This document shows, piece after piece, positions 48,329-57,029 of a DNA stretch of 64,000 nt. The stretch comes from Cellulomonas pakistanensis (GTDB lineage Bacteria > Actinomycetota > Actinomycetes > Actinomycetales > Cellulomonadaceae): contig NZ_BONO01000011.1 of assembly GCF_016862755.1 (NCBI RefSeq), forward strand, positions 59,094 through 123,093. The letters are read 5' to 3'. Numbering within the stretch: position 1 is the first letter of the stretch; each line of letters starts with the position of its first letter. Both the position numbers and the translations under genes were made by a program. Under the pieces are notes generated by a model that ran no database searches, was not told where the DNA came from, and was given only the letters and a program-made list of their open reading frames with translations.

Positions 48329-49399
48329 TCAGGCTCGCGCCGCGGCCCGGGCCTGCGCGCGAGCCTTGCGGGCGTCCGCCTTGGCCAGGGCCCGCTTGGT
48401 CGGGATGCGCCGCTGCCGCGGGTCGAACGCGTCGCGCAGGCCGTCGCCGATGAAGTTCACGCACAGCGCGATCGTCACGATGAACAGGCCGGGCCACCAG
48501 AACAGCCAGGGCCGGGTGGCGAAGGCGGTCTGGTACTCGTTGATGAGCTGGCCGAGCGACACCTCGGGGCTGCTGATGCCGAAGCCCAGGTAGGACAGCG
48601 CGGTCTCGAGCAGGATCGCCGAGGCCATGAGCAGCGTCGCGTTGACGATGATCACGCCGACGGCGTTCGGCAGGATGTGCTTGAACATGATCCGGGCGTT
48701 CGAGGCGCCGGCCACCCGGGCCGCGTCGACGAACTCCCGCTCGCGCAGCGTGAGGAACTGGCCGCGCACGAGGCGGGCCATGTTCGTCCACGACACCAGC
48801 GACAGGGCGATGGCCAGCGACCACGGGTTCGCGCCGCCGACCAGGACGCCGAGGATGGCGCCGATCATGATGACCGGGATCGTGATGATCATGTCGGTGA
48901 ACCGCATGAGCAGGTCGTCGAGGCGGCCGCGGAAGAAGCCCGCCAGCGCGCCGACGACGACGCCGATCGTGGTCGACAGGAGGCCGATCACGAACATGAC
49001 GGTGAGCGACTGCTGGGTGCCGCGCATGACGAGCGCGAACCCGTCGTGCCCGATGTTGTCCTGCCCGAACGGGTGCGGGCCGATGGTGAAGCCGCCGTCC
49101 TCGAACCCCATGGTCGGGGCGCCGCCGGCGTTGACGATGTCGCTGGTCTCGCGGTAGCCGTACTGCCACCAGCCGGGGATCGGGCCCCAGCCGATCGAGG
49201 TGGTCACGAGGAGCACGACCGCCGCGAGCACGACGGCGGAGATCATCGCGCCGCGGTGCCGCACGAACCGCCGCAGGACGATGCGGCCCTGGGAGAGGCC
49301 CTCGACCTCCTTGAGCTCGATCGCGTTCTCGGTGTTCTCGACCTGGGCCTTCGGGTCGGTGATGCCCTCGTTCGGCTCGAGGGGAGGAGTGATGCTCAT
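48329..49399 (-). CDS. Peptide ABC transporter permease, DppC type
   Basis: This 356-residue membrane subunit has a long polar N-terminus (about 45 residues), a first helix (GAMISAVVLAAVVLLVTTSIGW), a soluble outer segment, and five more helices. The ATPase-contact EAA-like loop is REFVDAARVAGASNARIMFKHILPNAVGVIIV, and the C-terminus reads DGLRDAFDPRQRR as in DppC/OppC. ATG 49399 overlaps the dppB stop (ATGA). A tail rich in Ala, Arg and Lys follows the family end. It pairs with the DppB-like permease for oligopeptide uptake. Confidence 0.94.
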   Translation of the reverse strand: MSITPPLEPNEGITDPKAQVENTENAIELKEVEGLSQGRIVLRRFVRHRGAMISAVVLAAVVLLVTTSIGWGPIPGWWQYGYRETSDIVNAGGAPTMGFEDGGFTIGPHPFGQDNIGHDGFALVMRGTQQSLTVMFVIGLLSTTIGVVVGALAGFFRGRLDDLLMRFTDMIITIPVIMIGAILGVLVGGANPWSLAIALSLVSWTNMARLVRGQFLTLREREFVDAARVAGASNARIMFKHILPNAVGVIIVNATLLMASAILLETALSYLGFGISSPEVSLGQLINEYQTAFATRPWLFWWPGLFIVTIALCVNFIGDGLRDAFDPRQRRIPTKRALAKADARKARAQARAAARA

Positions 49400-51012
49400 G
49401 AGTTCACCCGGATCCGGGGGTCGAGCGCCGCGTAGACGAAGTCGACCACGATGTTGGCGAGGACCAGGAGCGTGCCGGTCACCAGGAAGTACCCCATGAC
49501 CGGGTCCGCGTCCCTGCCCTGCAGCGACTTGATGAACAGGGCGCCCATGCCGCTCCACGCGAAGATGCGCTCGGTGATGATCGCGCCGCCGAACAGCGCC
49601 GCGATGTCGAGCGGCACGATCGTGGCCAGGGGGATCAGCGCGTTGCGGAACGCGTGCCGCGTGGTCACGACCCGCTCCGAGAGGCCCTTGGCGCGCGCGG
49701 TGCGGATGTAGTCCTGGTTCATGACCTCGAGCAGGCTCGCCCGGGAGTACCGGGTGTAGCTGGCGAACGAGATCAGGATGAGGGCGATCGTCGGCAGCAC
49801 GAGGTGCGTGAACCGGTCGAGCGTCTCCACCCAGTAGCTCCCGGTCAGGCCGGGGGTCTGGGAGCCGATCGTCGCGATCGGGCGGCCGTTGATCTGCGAG
49901 GCGTTGGAGTAGCTCTCCCAGACCCGCATGACGCGGTCCACGTAGATCAGGAGGCCGACGCCGAGCGCCGTGACCGCCGCGGCGCGCATGGAGATGCCCC
50001 GGTCGTAGCCGCCGAAGGCCCAGCCGACCGCGACGCCCACCGCGATCGTGACGACGCCGAGACCGAGGATCAGCGGCGTGGTCGCGTTCACGAACACGTA
50101 CTGGAGCGGGTAGTACAGCGCCGCGCCGATGGCGACGGTGGTGAGCGAGGCGTAGAGCGCGCGGCGGTTCCCGAGGCCGGCGGTCAGCGCGACGACCCCG
50201 AACGCGATGCCCACGCCGATCGCGACGACGCCGACGATCCCCAGGCTCGGGTCGAGCAGCCAGCCCGTGCCGGTGACGAACACGAGCACCGCGACCGTCG
50301 ACAGGGTCGCGGCGGCGAACGAGATCCACCGGGCACGCCGGCTGCCGCCGATGATCGACGACCAGACCACGCCGGACGCCAGGGCCAGGACCGCCATCCA
50401 CACCGGCGGGATGGTCGGGTCCGCGAGGAAGTCGTTGAACCCGATGGCGCCCCAGAGCTTCAGCAGCACCGCGACCCAGAAGGACGGCAGCGAGTAGAGC
50501 ACGAACGACAGGAACGTCACCGAGTAGTCGAAGCGCGTGTACTGGCGCAGTGCCGACACGATGCCGACGAGGACGCCGAGGCCGATCGCGATGAGCGTCG
50601 ACGCCGCCACCAGCTGCACGGTGCTCGGGATGGCCGAGGACAGCAGGCTGGTGACGGGCTGCCCGCTCACCCAGCTGGTGCCGAGGTCACCGGTGAACAC
50701 CCCGCCGAGCCACTTGAAGTAGCGGATCACCGGAGGGGTGTTCAGGTCGAGGGCGCGCACGCGCGCCTCGATCAGCGCCTCCTTGTTGGGGGCCGTGCTG
50801 GTGCGCAGGTCCTCGAGCGGGTCGAGCGCGTAGGACAGGAGCATGTAGACGATGAACGTCGCCCCGAGCAGCACGATCGCGGACGACAGGAGGCGTCGAC
50901 CGAGGAAGGTCAGGGTGGGCGCGGCGCCCCGCAAGCGGGAGCGTCGGGCCGAGACCGGTGCGTCGGGCGCGGAGCGCGCGCCGGAGGCACGGGTCGTCAC
51001 AGAGGTGGCCAT
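49396..51012 (-). CDS. Peptide ABC transporter permease, DppB type, with a large transmembrane insertion
   Basis: This 538-residue permease is about 200 residues longer than usual DppB. The N-terminal family part (FLGRRLLSSAIVLLGATFIVYMLL, DLGTSWVSGQPV) and the C-terminal part (MNQDYIRTARAKGLSERVVTTRHAFRNALIP, the ATPase-contact loop, and FVYAALDPRIR) are normal. Between them, about residues 200-360 add roughly six extra helices around a segment of DPSLGIVGVVAIGVGIAFG type. I do not see a recognisable domain in the insert. ATG 51012 follows AAGGACCCC. Its stop overlaps dppC. A hairpin lies between it and the binding-protein gene. Confidence 0.92.
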   Translation of the reverse strand: MATSVTTRASGARSAPDAPVSARRSRLRGAAPTLTFLGRRLLSSAIVLLGATFIVYMLLSYALDPLEDLRTSTAPNKEALIEARVRALDLNTPPVIRYFKWLGGVFTGDLGTSWVSGQPVTSLLSSAIPSTVQLVAASTLIAIGLGVLVGIVSALRQYTRFDYSVTFLSFVLYSLPSFWVAVLLKLWGAIGFNDFLADPTIPPVWMAVLALASGVVWSSIIGGSRRARWISFAAATLSTVAVLVFVTGTGWLLDPSLGIVGVVAIGVGIAFGVVALTAGLGNRRALYASLTTVAIGAALYYPLQYVFVNATTPLILGLGVVTIAVGVAVGWAFGGYDRGISMRAAAVTALGVGLLIYVDRVMRVWESYSNASQINGRPIATIGSQTPGLTGSYWVETLDRFTHLVLPTIALILISFASYTRYSRASLLEVMNQDYIRTARAKGLSERVVTTRHAFRNALIPLATIVPLDIAALFGGAIITERIFAWSGMGALFIKSLQGRDADPVMGYFLVTGTLLVLANIVVDFVYAALDPRIRVNS

Positions 51013-51130
51013 GGGGTCCTTGCCTCACGGGAAGGGGTACTCGCAAGGCGCAAGTGTAGGCACGCCGGATAGGTGTGCTGCGCCCGGGCCTGGGTCGGCC
51101 GTGAGTGCCGGTACGGCTGTGGTACTGGGT

Positions 51131-51180
51131 GGCACGGCAACGGGGGTACCGCGGTCGGTGCCGCGGTACCCCCGTGCCGG
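51131..51180 (-). terminator. Hairpin between binding-protein and permease genes (partial terminator)
   Basis: A perfect 14-bp stem (51141-51154 with 51161-51174, loop TCGGTG) is extended by CACGG/CCGTG-like outer pairing. It begins 26 bases after the lipoprotein stop, as is common where the binding protein is made in excess. Confidence 0.75.
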
Positions 51181-51205
51181 CGTGCTCAGGCGAGCGGTGC
51201 GGAGG

Positions 51206-53056
51206 TCACTCCGACTCGGACGCGCTCGGCGCGTCCAGGCTGTCGGAGGCGCTGATCTCCCACTCCCAGTAGTTCCAGAAGATCGTCGGCGACAACGCGA
51301 TGGTCGAGACGCCCTGCAGGACGTCGCGGTACGCGACCACGCCCGGGAACTGGAAGATGTTGACGCCGAAGGCGTCCTGGTTGAGCTTCTGCTCGATCTG
51401 GACGGCCAGCTCGGCCTCGCGGTCCGGGTCGGTGTTGGTGCTGACCTGGGCCCACAGGGCGTCGACCTCGGTGTTCGAGTAGCCGCCGTAGTTGTTCTGG
51501 CCACCTGTGACGTAGTTCGCCTCGGCGTTCAGGATGAACGTGTTGGTCGACTGCCAGCCGAACAGCGCCGCGTCGTAGGTGCCGGTGCCGAGGATGGTGC
51601 CCCAGGTGTCGTCACCGTTGTCGATGACGTTGAAGCCGGCCTGCGTGGCGGACGCCTGGATGAGCTGGAACTCGTTCGCACGGCGCACGTTCGACTTGCC
51701 GTAGAGGAAGCGCACGTCCACCGGGGTGGTCACGCCGGCCTCGGCGAGCAGCGCCTTGGCGCCCTCGATGTCGACGTCCGTCCACGCGTCGGAGCCGTTC
51801 TCGGCGACGACCGTGTCGTAGTTGGGCGAGCCCGGGACGTACAGGAAGGAGTCGCGCGTGGTGGCGTCCTCCTGCAGCGGGGTGATCAGCTTCTCGATGA
51901 TCTCCTGGCGCGGGATCGTCTTGAGGAAGGCCTCGCGGACCTTGCGGGCCTTCTCCGCGTCGCCGCCGTAGGTGGCCGGGTCGAACGGGCCGCCGTTGTC
52001 GAAGGTCAGGTCGACGTGCTCGTAGGTGCCCTCGGGCGCCGTGGTGTACGAGACGCCGTCGATGCCGTCGAGCGTCGCGAGGACGTCCACGGACGACTGC
52101 GGCGCGATGAGGTCGACCTCACCGTTCTGGAGCGCCGTGACCGAGGCCAGCGGGTCCTCCGAGTAGCGGATCGTGATCGAGTCGACCTTCGGCTCCGGGC
52201 CCCACGTGTAGTTCTCGTTGCGCGTCAGCGTGAGGTACTGGTTCTCGACGTAGTCCGAGATGACGTAGGCGCCGTACGAGAGGTACAGGTCCGGGTCGTC
52301 CGGGAGCGACGTGAAGTTGAACGCGTTCGTCCAGGTGTCCGCGATCTTCGCGAGCGCCTCGGCGTCGTTGTTCTCGAACGCGTCCTCGACGGCCTGCTTG
52401 GCCTCGGTGGGGTCCTCGACGCCCAGCGCCAGCCGACCGACCACGTGCGCCGCGACCGGGCTGGGCTGGTTCATCGACACCTCCCAGTCGGAGCGGGGGG
52501 TGTCGTAGACGAACGTCACGGAGCGGCCGTCGTCGCCGATCTCCGGGAACGTCGAGATCTGGTTCATCGCCGGCGACGACGAGTCGAAGTAGACCTCGCC
52601 CTCGGCGACCTCGGAGTTGCCCTCGTCGTCGACGGCGACGTCGGAGGCGGCGACCGTGTCGAACTTGTCGTTCTGGGCACCCCAGAACAGGATCATGTCC
52701 GCCGCGTCGACCGGCTCGCCGTCGGACCAGGTCACGCCCTCGTTGACCGTGTACTTGACGGTGAGCGGGTCCTCGGAGACGACCTCGTACGACCCGAAGT
52801 CCTCGTTCTTCGCGAGGTTCAGGTCGCCGTCGTAGTAGTTGAAGAACGAGGTCGTCAAGTAGACGATGTTCGCGTTCGCCGTGGCGTTGCCGTTGGCCGT
52901 CAGGTTGTTGGTCGAGCGGAAGGGCTCGTTCCACCCGACGTTGACCGAGGTGCTGCCCTCGATCTCGGTCTCCTCCGCGGGGCCGGAGCACGCGGTGAGC
53001 ACGAGGGCCCCCGCGGCCACCGCGGCCACCGCGGCGCTGATTCGCCTGATCTTCAA
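51206..53056 (-). CDS. Peptide ABC transporter substrate-binding lipoprotein (family 5)
   Basis: This extracellular peptide-binding subunit has 616 residues. The signal peptide ends with lipobox VLTAC and lipidation at Cys23. The SBP_bac_5 fold is seen in VKYTVNEGVTWSDGEPVDAADMILFWGA near residue 110, a variant of the usual W-SDG-P-TA-DV motif, and in EAFLKTIPRQEII and ALLAEAGV later. The start is a TTG at 53056, 4 bases after GGAGG, because no ATG or GTG gives the signal peptide. The peptide specificity is unknown. M. tuberculosis places LpqW, of the same fold, beside typA (memory). Confidence 0.92.
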   Translation of the reverse strand: MKIRRISAAVAAVAAGALVLTACSGPAEETEIEGSTSVNVGWNEPFRSTNNLTANGNATANANIVYLTTSFFNYYDGDLNLAKNEDFGSYEVVSEDPLTVKYTVNEGVTWSDGEPVDAADMILFWGAQNDKFDTVAASDVAVDDEGNSEVAEGEVYFDSSSPAMNQISTFPEIGDDGRSVTFVYDTPRSDWEVSMNQPSPVAAHVVGRLALGVEDPTEAKQAVEDAFENNDAEALAKIADTWTNAFNFTSLPDDPDLYLSYGAYVISDYVENQYLTLTRNENYTWGPEPKVDSITIRYSEDPLASVTALQNGEVDLIAPQSSVDVLATLDGIDGVSYTTAPEGTYEHVDLTFDNGGPFDPATYGGDAEKARKVREAFLKTIPRQEIIEKLITPLQEDATTRDSFLYVPGSPNYDTVVAENGSDAWTDVDIEGAKALLAEAGVTTPVDVRFLYGKSNVRRANEFQLIQASATQAGFNVIDNGDDTWGTILGTGTYDAALFGWQSTNTFILNAEANYVTGGQNNYGGYSNTEVDALWAQVSTNTDPDREAELAVQIEQKLNQDAFGVNIFQFPGVVAYRDVLQGVSTIALSPTIFWNYWEWEISASDSLDAPSASESE

Positions 53057-53388
53057 TGTTCCTCCTGTGAAGGTGGCGCCCGCGTGTCCCTCGCCGCGCG
53101 GGCCGACCGGAGGGGTCGTCCCGAGCACGGCAGACGCACGGTCCCGCCATGGATGGGGCAACGCTAGTGACCCCAAAACCGACATCTGTCACCCAGACCC
53201 CTGCGGAGGGCGATCGTTACCGGATCGATACTGAGCAGTAGTGTCCAGCATCCAAGACGCTACGTGCCGGAAACGAGCCGGAAACATCGGGATCGTCCGG
53301 GCGGGGAGCCTCGCGCCCGGGCGCGACAGGTCGCCCGCCGAGCGGGACCCGCGGCGGGTGTGCTAAGCGCCGGTCGACGACGCCGGCC
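53057..53388. other. Intergenic region upstream of the peptide-binding protein gene
   Basis: This 332-base spacer is the least GC-rich part of the window. On the minus strand TAGCGT (53161-53166) is a plausible -10 box, leaving a leader of about 98 bases. GTGACA at 53187-53192 may be a -35 but the spacing is long. CGATC-N7-GATCG (53211-53227) is a short dyad further upstream, and GCCGGAAAC is directly repeated at about 53266-53285. No small gene or RNA is recognised. Confidence 0.4.
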
Positions 53389-53802
53389 TCACGCGCCGGC
53401 CGGTGCCTCCACCGTCTGGAGGTTCAGGACGTTCCCGTCCGGGTCCTCGAACCAGACCGCCCGCATCGCGCCGTCCACGAGCACGCCGTCCCGCCACTCG
53501 CCGGACGGCAGCTCGAACGTCTCGAAGCCGATGCCGCTCGACCGCAGCGCCCCGACCTCGCGGTCGAACGCCTCGTCCGCGACCTGGAACGTGACCGCTG
53601 TCGCCCGGTTGGTGCCCGCGTAGGACGACGGGTACACCAGCATCCCGCCGGACCCGGTGGCGTAGACGACGCCCATGTCGTCGGCCCCGGGCGACCCGGG
53701 TGGCTGCGTCGCGCGGAACCCGAGGGTCTGCTCGTAGAACCGGCGCGCGCGCCCCAGGTCCCGCACGGCGAGGCAGGGCATCGCGGGGTGGTCGGACAGC
53801 AT
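53389..53802 (-). CDS. VOC (glyoxalase/bleomycin-resistance fold) protein
   Basis: This 137-residue protein has the paired beta-alpha-beta-beta-beta modules of the VOC superfamily. The N-terminal module (AMPCLAVRDLGRARRFYEQTLGF) and the C-terminal metal-ligand region (VWFEDPDGNVLNLQTVEA) are clear. The glutamate in DPDGNVLNL differs from the more usual xEL pattern, so metal binding is uncertain. Functions in the superfamily range from lyases to drug binding, and none can be assigned. ATG 53802 is the family start. Confidence 0.85.
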   Translation of the reverse strand: MLSDHPAMPCLAVRDLGRARRFYEQTLGFRATQPPGSPGADDMGVVYATGSGGMLVYPSSYAGTNRATAVTFQVADEAFDREVGALRSSGIGFETFELPSGEWRDGVLVDGAMRAVWFEDPDGNVLNLQTVEAPAGA

Positions 53803-53983
53803 CGTCGCCTCCGCGGCGGGTCGCCCGACGGTCGGCCGACCGGCTCGACGCGAGCGTACGGCGGCCGGTCGCAGCGGCCCGCCCTCCGAACCGGGAGGTC
53901 GGTCAGGATCGGAGAAGCACCGCCTCGACCTGCGCTCCTACGGTGGAGCACGACCGCACCCGTCCGAGCAGGAGGCGCCGAGC

Positions 53984-54424
53984 ATGACCGAGACCCGTGA
54001 GTCCACCGCGAGCTTCACCGCCGAGGAGCGCGCCGCGATGCAGGAGCGCGCCGCCGAGGTCCGCGCCGCGCGGAAGCGCGGGAAGGGCGCCGACGCGGAG
54101 GCCGAGGTCCTCGCCAAGATCGCCGAGCTGCCCGACGACGACCGCGCCATGGCGGAGCGGGTCCACGCGATCGTCCGGGAGGTCGCGCCCGGCCTGGCGC
54201 CCCGCACCTGGTACGGGATGCCGGCCTACGGCGCGCCCAAGGCCGTGCTGTTCTTCCAGCCAGGGTCGAAGTTCGGGTCCCGGTACGCCTCGCTCGGCTT
54301 CAACGAGGACGCGCGGCTGGACGACGGGGCGATGTGGCCGACGGCGTACGCGCTCACGCGGGTGGGCGCGGCCGAGGAGGCGGCGATCCGGGAGCTCGTG
54401 CGGCGGGCCGCCGGGGAGGGGTGA
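53984..54424 (+). CDS. DUF1801/YdhG-like protein
   Basis: This 146-residue protein begins with a charged helical region (FTAEERAAMQERAAEVRAARKRG) and continues with the DUF1801-like core: VLAKIAELPDDDRAMAERVHAIVREVAPGLAPRTWYGMPAYG, then VLFFQPGSKFGSRYASLGFN. The WYGMPAY segment is typical of a fold shared with frataxin-like iron chaperones such as B. subtilis YdhG. No biochemical role is established. ATG 53984 has GGAGGCGCCGAGC upstream. It converges with the MarR gene. Confidence 0.82.
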   Translation: MTETRESTASFTAEERAAMQERAAEVRAARKRGKGADAEAEVLAKIAELPDDDRAMAERVHAIVREVAPGLAPRTWYGMPAYGAPKAVLFFQPGSKFGSRYASLGFNEDARLDDGAMWPTAYALTRVGAAEEAAIRELVRRAAGEG

Positions 54425-54460
54425 CGTCGCGCCGGGCACGGACGACACCGCCGCCTCGGG

Positions 54461-54976
54461 TCACGCCCTCGGGTCCTGCTCCCCCGCTCCCGGGGCGCTC
54501 CCCGGCCGCCACCCGCCCTCCTCGCGGATGCCGCCGGCGATCCGGAGGCTGATCTCCCGGAGCTGCCGCGCCTGCGCCGGCGTGAGCCGGTCGAGCACCA
54601 GCCGGTGCACCGCGGCGACGTGCCCCGGGGTCGCACCGGCGACCGCCGCGCGCCCCGCGTCGGTGAGCATCGCGAGCGTGTAGCGCCCGTCCGCCGGGTC
54701 GGGCTCCCGGCGCAGCCACCCGCGGGACTCCAGCCGGGCCGCCGCCCGGGACAGCCGGGACAGGGTGCTGTTCGCGTACCCCGCCAGCACGCTCATCCGC
54801 AGCGTGCCGCCCTCCGCCCGGCCCAGCGCGTACAGGACCCCGTACTCGAAGTGCGTGATCCCCGCGTCGCGCTGCAGCTGCGCGTCGAGCGCCGGCGGCA
54901 GCCACTCGAGGACGGTCGCGAGGGCGGACCAGGTCGCGAGGTCGTCGCCGGCGAGGTCGGCAGACGTGTCGGTCAT
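54461..54976 (-). CDS. MarR-family transcriptional regulator
   Basis: This 171-residue winged-helix repressor has an N-terminal dimer helix (WSALATVLEWLPPALDAQLQRDAGITHFEYGVLYAL), a recognition helix region (LRMSVLAGYANSTLSRLSRAAARLESRGWLRREPDPADGRYTLAMLTDAG) and a C-terminal dimer helix. The last 20 residues are an unstructured Gly/Pro-rich tail. ATG 54976 sits 6 bases after TAGGCT (54983-54988), so it is leaderless. It is divergent from a short-chain dehydrogenase, and two operator-like sites lie between, so it probably represses both genes. Confidence 0.93.
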   Translation of the reverse strand: MTDTSADLAGDDLATWSALATVLEWLPPALDAQLQRDAGITHFEYGVLYALGRAEGGTLRMSVLAGYANSTLSRLSRAAARLESRGWLRREPDPADGRYTLAMLTDAGRAAVAGATPGHVAAVHRLVLDRLTPAQARQLREISLRIAGGIREEGGWRPGSAPGAGEQDPRA

Positions 54977-54982
54977 GGCGGC

Positions 54983-55044
54983 AGCCTAGTGCGTGACTTG
55001 CTCAGGCAAGCAACCACGGTCTAGCTTCACTTTCCTGAGCAAGT
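54983..55044. promoter_or_regulatory. Divergent MarR/SDR promoters with paired operator sites
   Basis: ACTTGCTCAGG (54996-55006) and CCTGAGCAAGT (55034-55044) are a perfect 11-bp inverted repeat. Each end is also a MarR-type half-palindrome: TTGCTCAGGCAA at 54998-55009 and TTTCCTGAGCAA at 55031-55042. For the dehydrogenase TTGCTC (54998) and TAGCTT (55022) are separated by 18 bases as -35 and -10. For marR, TAGGCT (54983-54988) is the -10. Both operators overlap promoter elements. Confidence 0.7.
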
Positions 55045-55081
55045 GCCTGCCGCGCCCCGCGGCGGCACGGGGAGGGACGAC

Positions 55082-55873
55082 GTGGATCTGCAGCTGGCCG
55101 GGACGAGGGCCTTCGTGAGCGGCTCGACGCAGGGCATCGGCTTCGCGATCGCGCGGGCGCTGCTGGACGAGGGCGCCGAGGTGGTCGTGAACGGGCGCGA
55201 CGAGGGCCGCGTGCGGGACGCCGTCGCGCGGCTGCGCGCCGTCGTGCCGGGCGGCGCGGTCTCGGCAATCGCCGCCGACGTCGCCGACGCCGCGCAGGTC
55301 GAGCGGCTGCTGGACGAGCTGGGCGACGTCGACGTGCTGGTCAACAACGCGGGCCTGTTCGAGGTCGCCCCGTTCGAGTCGATCACCGACGCGGACTGGC
55401 GGCGGTACCTGGACGTCAACCTGATGAGCGGCGTCCGGCTCGCGCGCCGGCTGCTCGGGCCCATGCTCGCCCGCGGGCGGGGCCGGGTGCTGTTCGTGAA
55501 CAGCGAGTCCGGGGTGGACGTCCCGGCGGACATGGTCCACTACGGCGTGTCCAAGGCGGCGGCGCTGGCGCTGGCGAACGGGCTGGCCAAGCTGACCCGC
55601 GGCACCGGTGTCACGGTGAACACGATCCTCGGCGGGCCGACGTACTCCGACGGGGTCGCGCGGGCGGTGGAGGGGATCGCGCAGGCGCAGGGCGTGCCGG
55701 CCGACGCGCTCAAGGGCACCCTCGCCGCGGCCCGGACCACGTCGCTGGTGCAGCGGTTCCTCGAGCCCGAGGAGATCGCCCGGCTCGCCGTGTACCTGGC
55801 GAGCCCGCTGTCGTCGGCGACGAACGGGGCCGCGGTGCGCGCCGACGGGGGCGTGCTGACCACGCTGCTGTGA
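55082..55873 (+). CDS. Short-chain dehydrogenase/reductase
   Basis: This classical NAD(P)-dependent SDR has 263 residues. It shows the cofactor loop STQGIGFAIA near residue 15, NNAG at 86-89, the serine in NSESGVDVPADMVHYGVSKAAALA and the YxxxK pair (Tyr and Lys of YGVSK) near residue 155, and a C-terminal LASPLSSATNGAAVRADGG. The family asparagine is in YLDVNLMSGV. GTG 55082 has GGAGGG 5-10 bases upstream. It is probably the main target of the divergent MarR regulator, so its expression is likely induced by a small molecule. The substrate is unknown. Confidence 0.92.
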   Translation: MDLQLAGTRAFVSGSTQGIGFAIARALLDEGAEVVVNGRDEGRVRDAVARLRAVVPGGAVSAIAADVADAAQVERLLDELGDVDVLVNNAGLFEVAPFESITDADWRRYLDVNLMSGVRLARRLLGPMLARGRGRVLFVNSESGVDVPADMVHYGVSKAAALALANGLAKLTRGTGVTVNTILGGPTYSDGVARAVEGIAQAQGVPADALKGTLAAARTTSLVQRFLEPEEIARLAVYLASPLSSATNGAAVRADGGVLTTLL

Positions 55874-55895
55874 GCCGCCGGGCGGCCGGGCGCGG

Positions 55896-57029
55896 TCAGA
55901 CCCGGCGGGACGCCGTGATCGTGAACTTCGGGTTCCGCGCGACCTGCCGGGTCGGGCCGACGGCCGCCTGCAGCGCCGGCCGGTAGCCGAGGCCCGAGTT
56001 CCACACGCACCACAGCTCGCCGCCCGGCCGGAGCACCCGCGCGGCCTCGGCGAACAGCTCGCGGGCGACGCCGTCGTGCACGGCGGCGCCGACGTGGAAC
56101 GGCGGGTTGAGCAGCACGAGGTCCGCGCTCGCGTCCGCGATGCCGGCCGTCCCCCGCGCCCGCTGGACGCGGACCCGGTCCGCCAGGCCGTTGGCTGCGA
56201 CGGTCGCCCGGGCGGACGCGACGGCCGCCGCCGACTCGTCGGTCGCGACGACCTCGATCTCGGGCCGGGCGGCGGCCAGCGCGGACGCGAGCACGCCGGT
56301 GCCGCAACCCAGGTCGACCGCGTGCGCGGCGTCCGGGGCCGCGTCGGCGAGGTGCTCGACCAGGAACCGGGTGCCGATGTCGACGCGCGCCCCGGCGAAC
56401 GCGGCGCCGTGGGCGCGGACCGTGAGCCCGAGGTCGTCGTGCCGCTCGGTGACGGGCCACGGGGACGCGGCCCCGTCGCCGGGGAGCGGCCCGGCGGCGT
56501 GCAGCACCCGGGCCTTCTGCCGCCCACGGCTCGCGCGCACCTCGCCGAGGTGCCGCGCGAGCACGTCGTTCATCGCCCGGGACATGTGCTTCTCACGGCC
56601 GCTCGCCACCACGACCACCGCCGGGTCGGCGTGCCGCGCCACGAGCCCGGCGACCTCGTCCAGCGCGTCGAGCGACCGCGGCAGCAGGAGCAGCACGACC
56701 CGGGCGCCGGCGACCAGCTCCGGGTCCAGCGCGTCGAGCGACCGGAACGCCTCCGCGCCGCCGACCCGCTCCGCGTTCTCCGCGAGGGCCAGCTCGCCCG
56801 TCAGGCGGTCGGTGTGCGCGCGGACGCCGGCGAGCCCGAACCGGTGCACCGCCCCGAGGGTCACCGCGCCGTACCGGTCGCCGACCACGACGACCGTCCC
56901 GGGCCCCGCGTCCGCCAGGGCCGGCGCCGCCTCGTCCAGCAGCAGCCGGTCGGCGGCGTCGACCGCGACCAGGTCGGGCGCGGGGATCTCGGGGTCGCAG
57001 CGCAGGGCGGCGAGCAGGTCGTCGGTCAT
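55896..57029 (-). CDS. RsmC/RlmG-like rRNA guanine-N2 methyltransferase
   Basis: This 377-residue protein has the two-domain shape of RsmC/RlmG. A degenerate N-terminal methyltransferase-like domain (residues 1-170, with VVVVGDRYGAVTLGA and REKHMSRAMNDVLARHLGEV) precedes an active domain. The active domain has GTRFLVEHL, SAM-binding AVDLGCGTGVLASALA near residue 230, VVATDESAAAV and catalytic LLNPPFHVGAAVHDG near 297. Family enzymes modify guanine in 16S or 23S rRNA, and which position applies here is unknown. ATG 57029 overlaps the stop of the FitB-like toxin (ATGA), an unusual partner. The reading frame continues far upstream, but that stretch is not protein-like. Confidence 0.88.
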   Translation of the reverse strand: MTDDLLAALRCDPEIPAPDLVAVDAADRLLLDEAAPALADAGPGTVVVVGDRYGAVTLGAVHRFGLAGVRAHTDRLTGELALAENAERVGGAEAFRSLDALDPELVAGARVVLLLLPRSLDALDEVAGLVARHADPAVVVVASGREKHMSRAMNDVLARHLGEVRASRGRQKARVLHAAGPLPGDGAASPWPVTERHDDLGLTVRAHGAAFAGARVDIGTRFLVEHLADAAPDAAHAVDLGCGTGVLASALAAARPEIEVVATDESAAAVASARATVAANGLADRVRVQRARGTAGIADASADLVLLNPPFHVGAAVHDGVARELFAEAARVLRPGGELWCVWNSGLGYRPALQAAVGPTRQVARNPKFTITASRRV

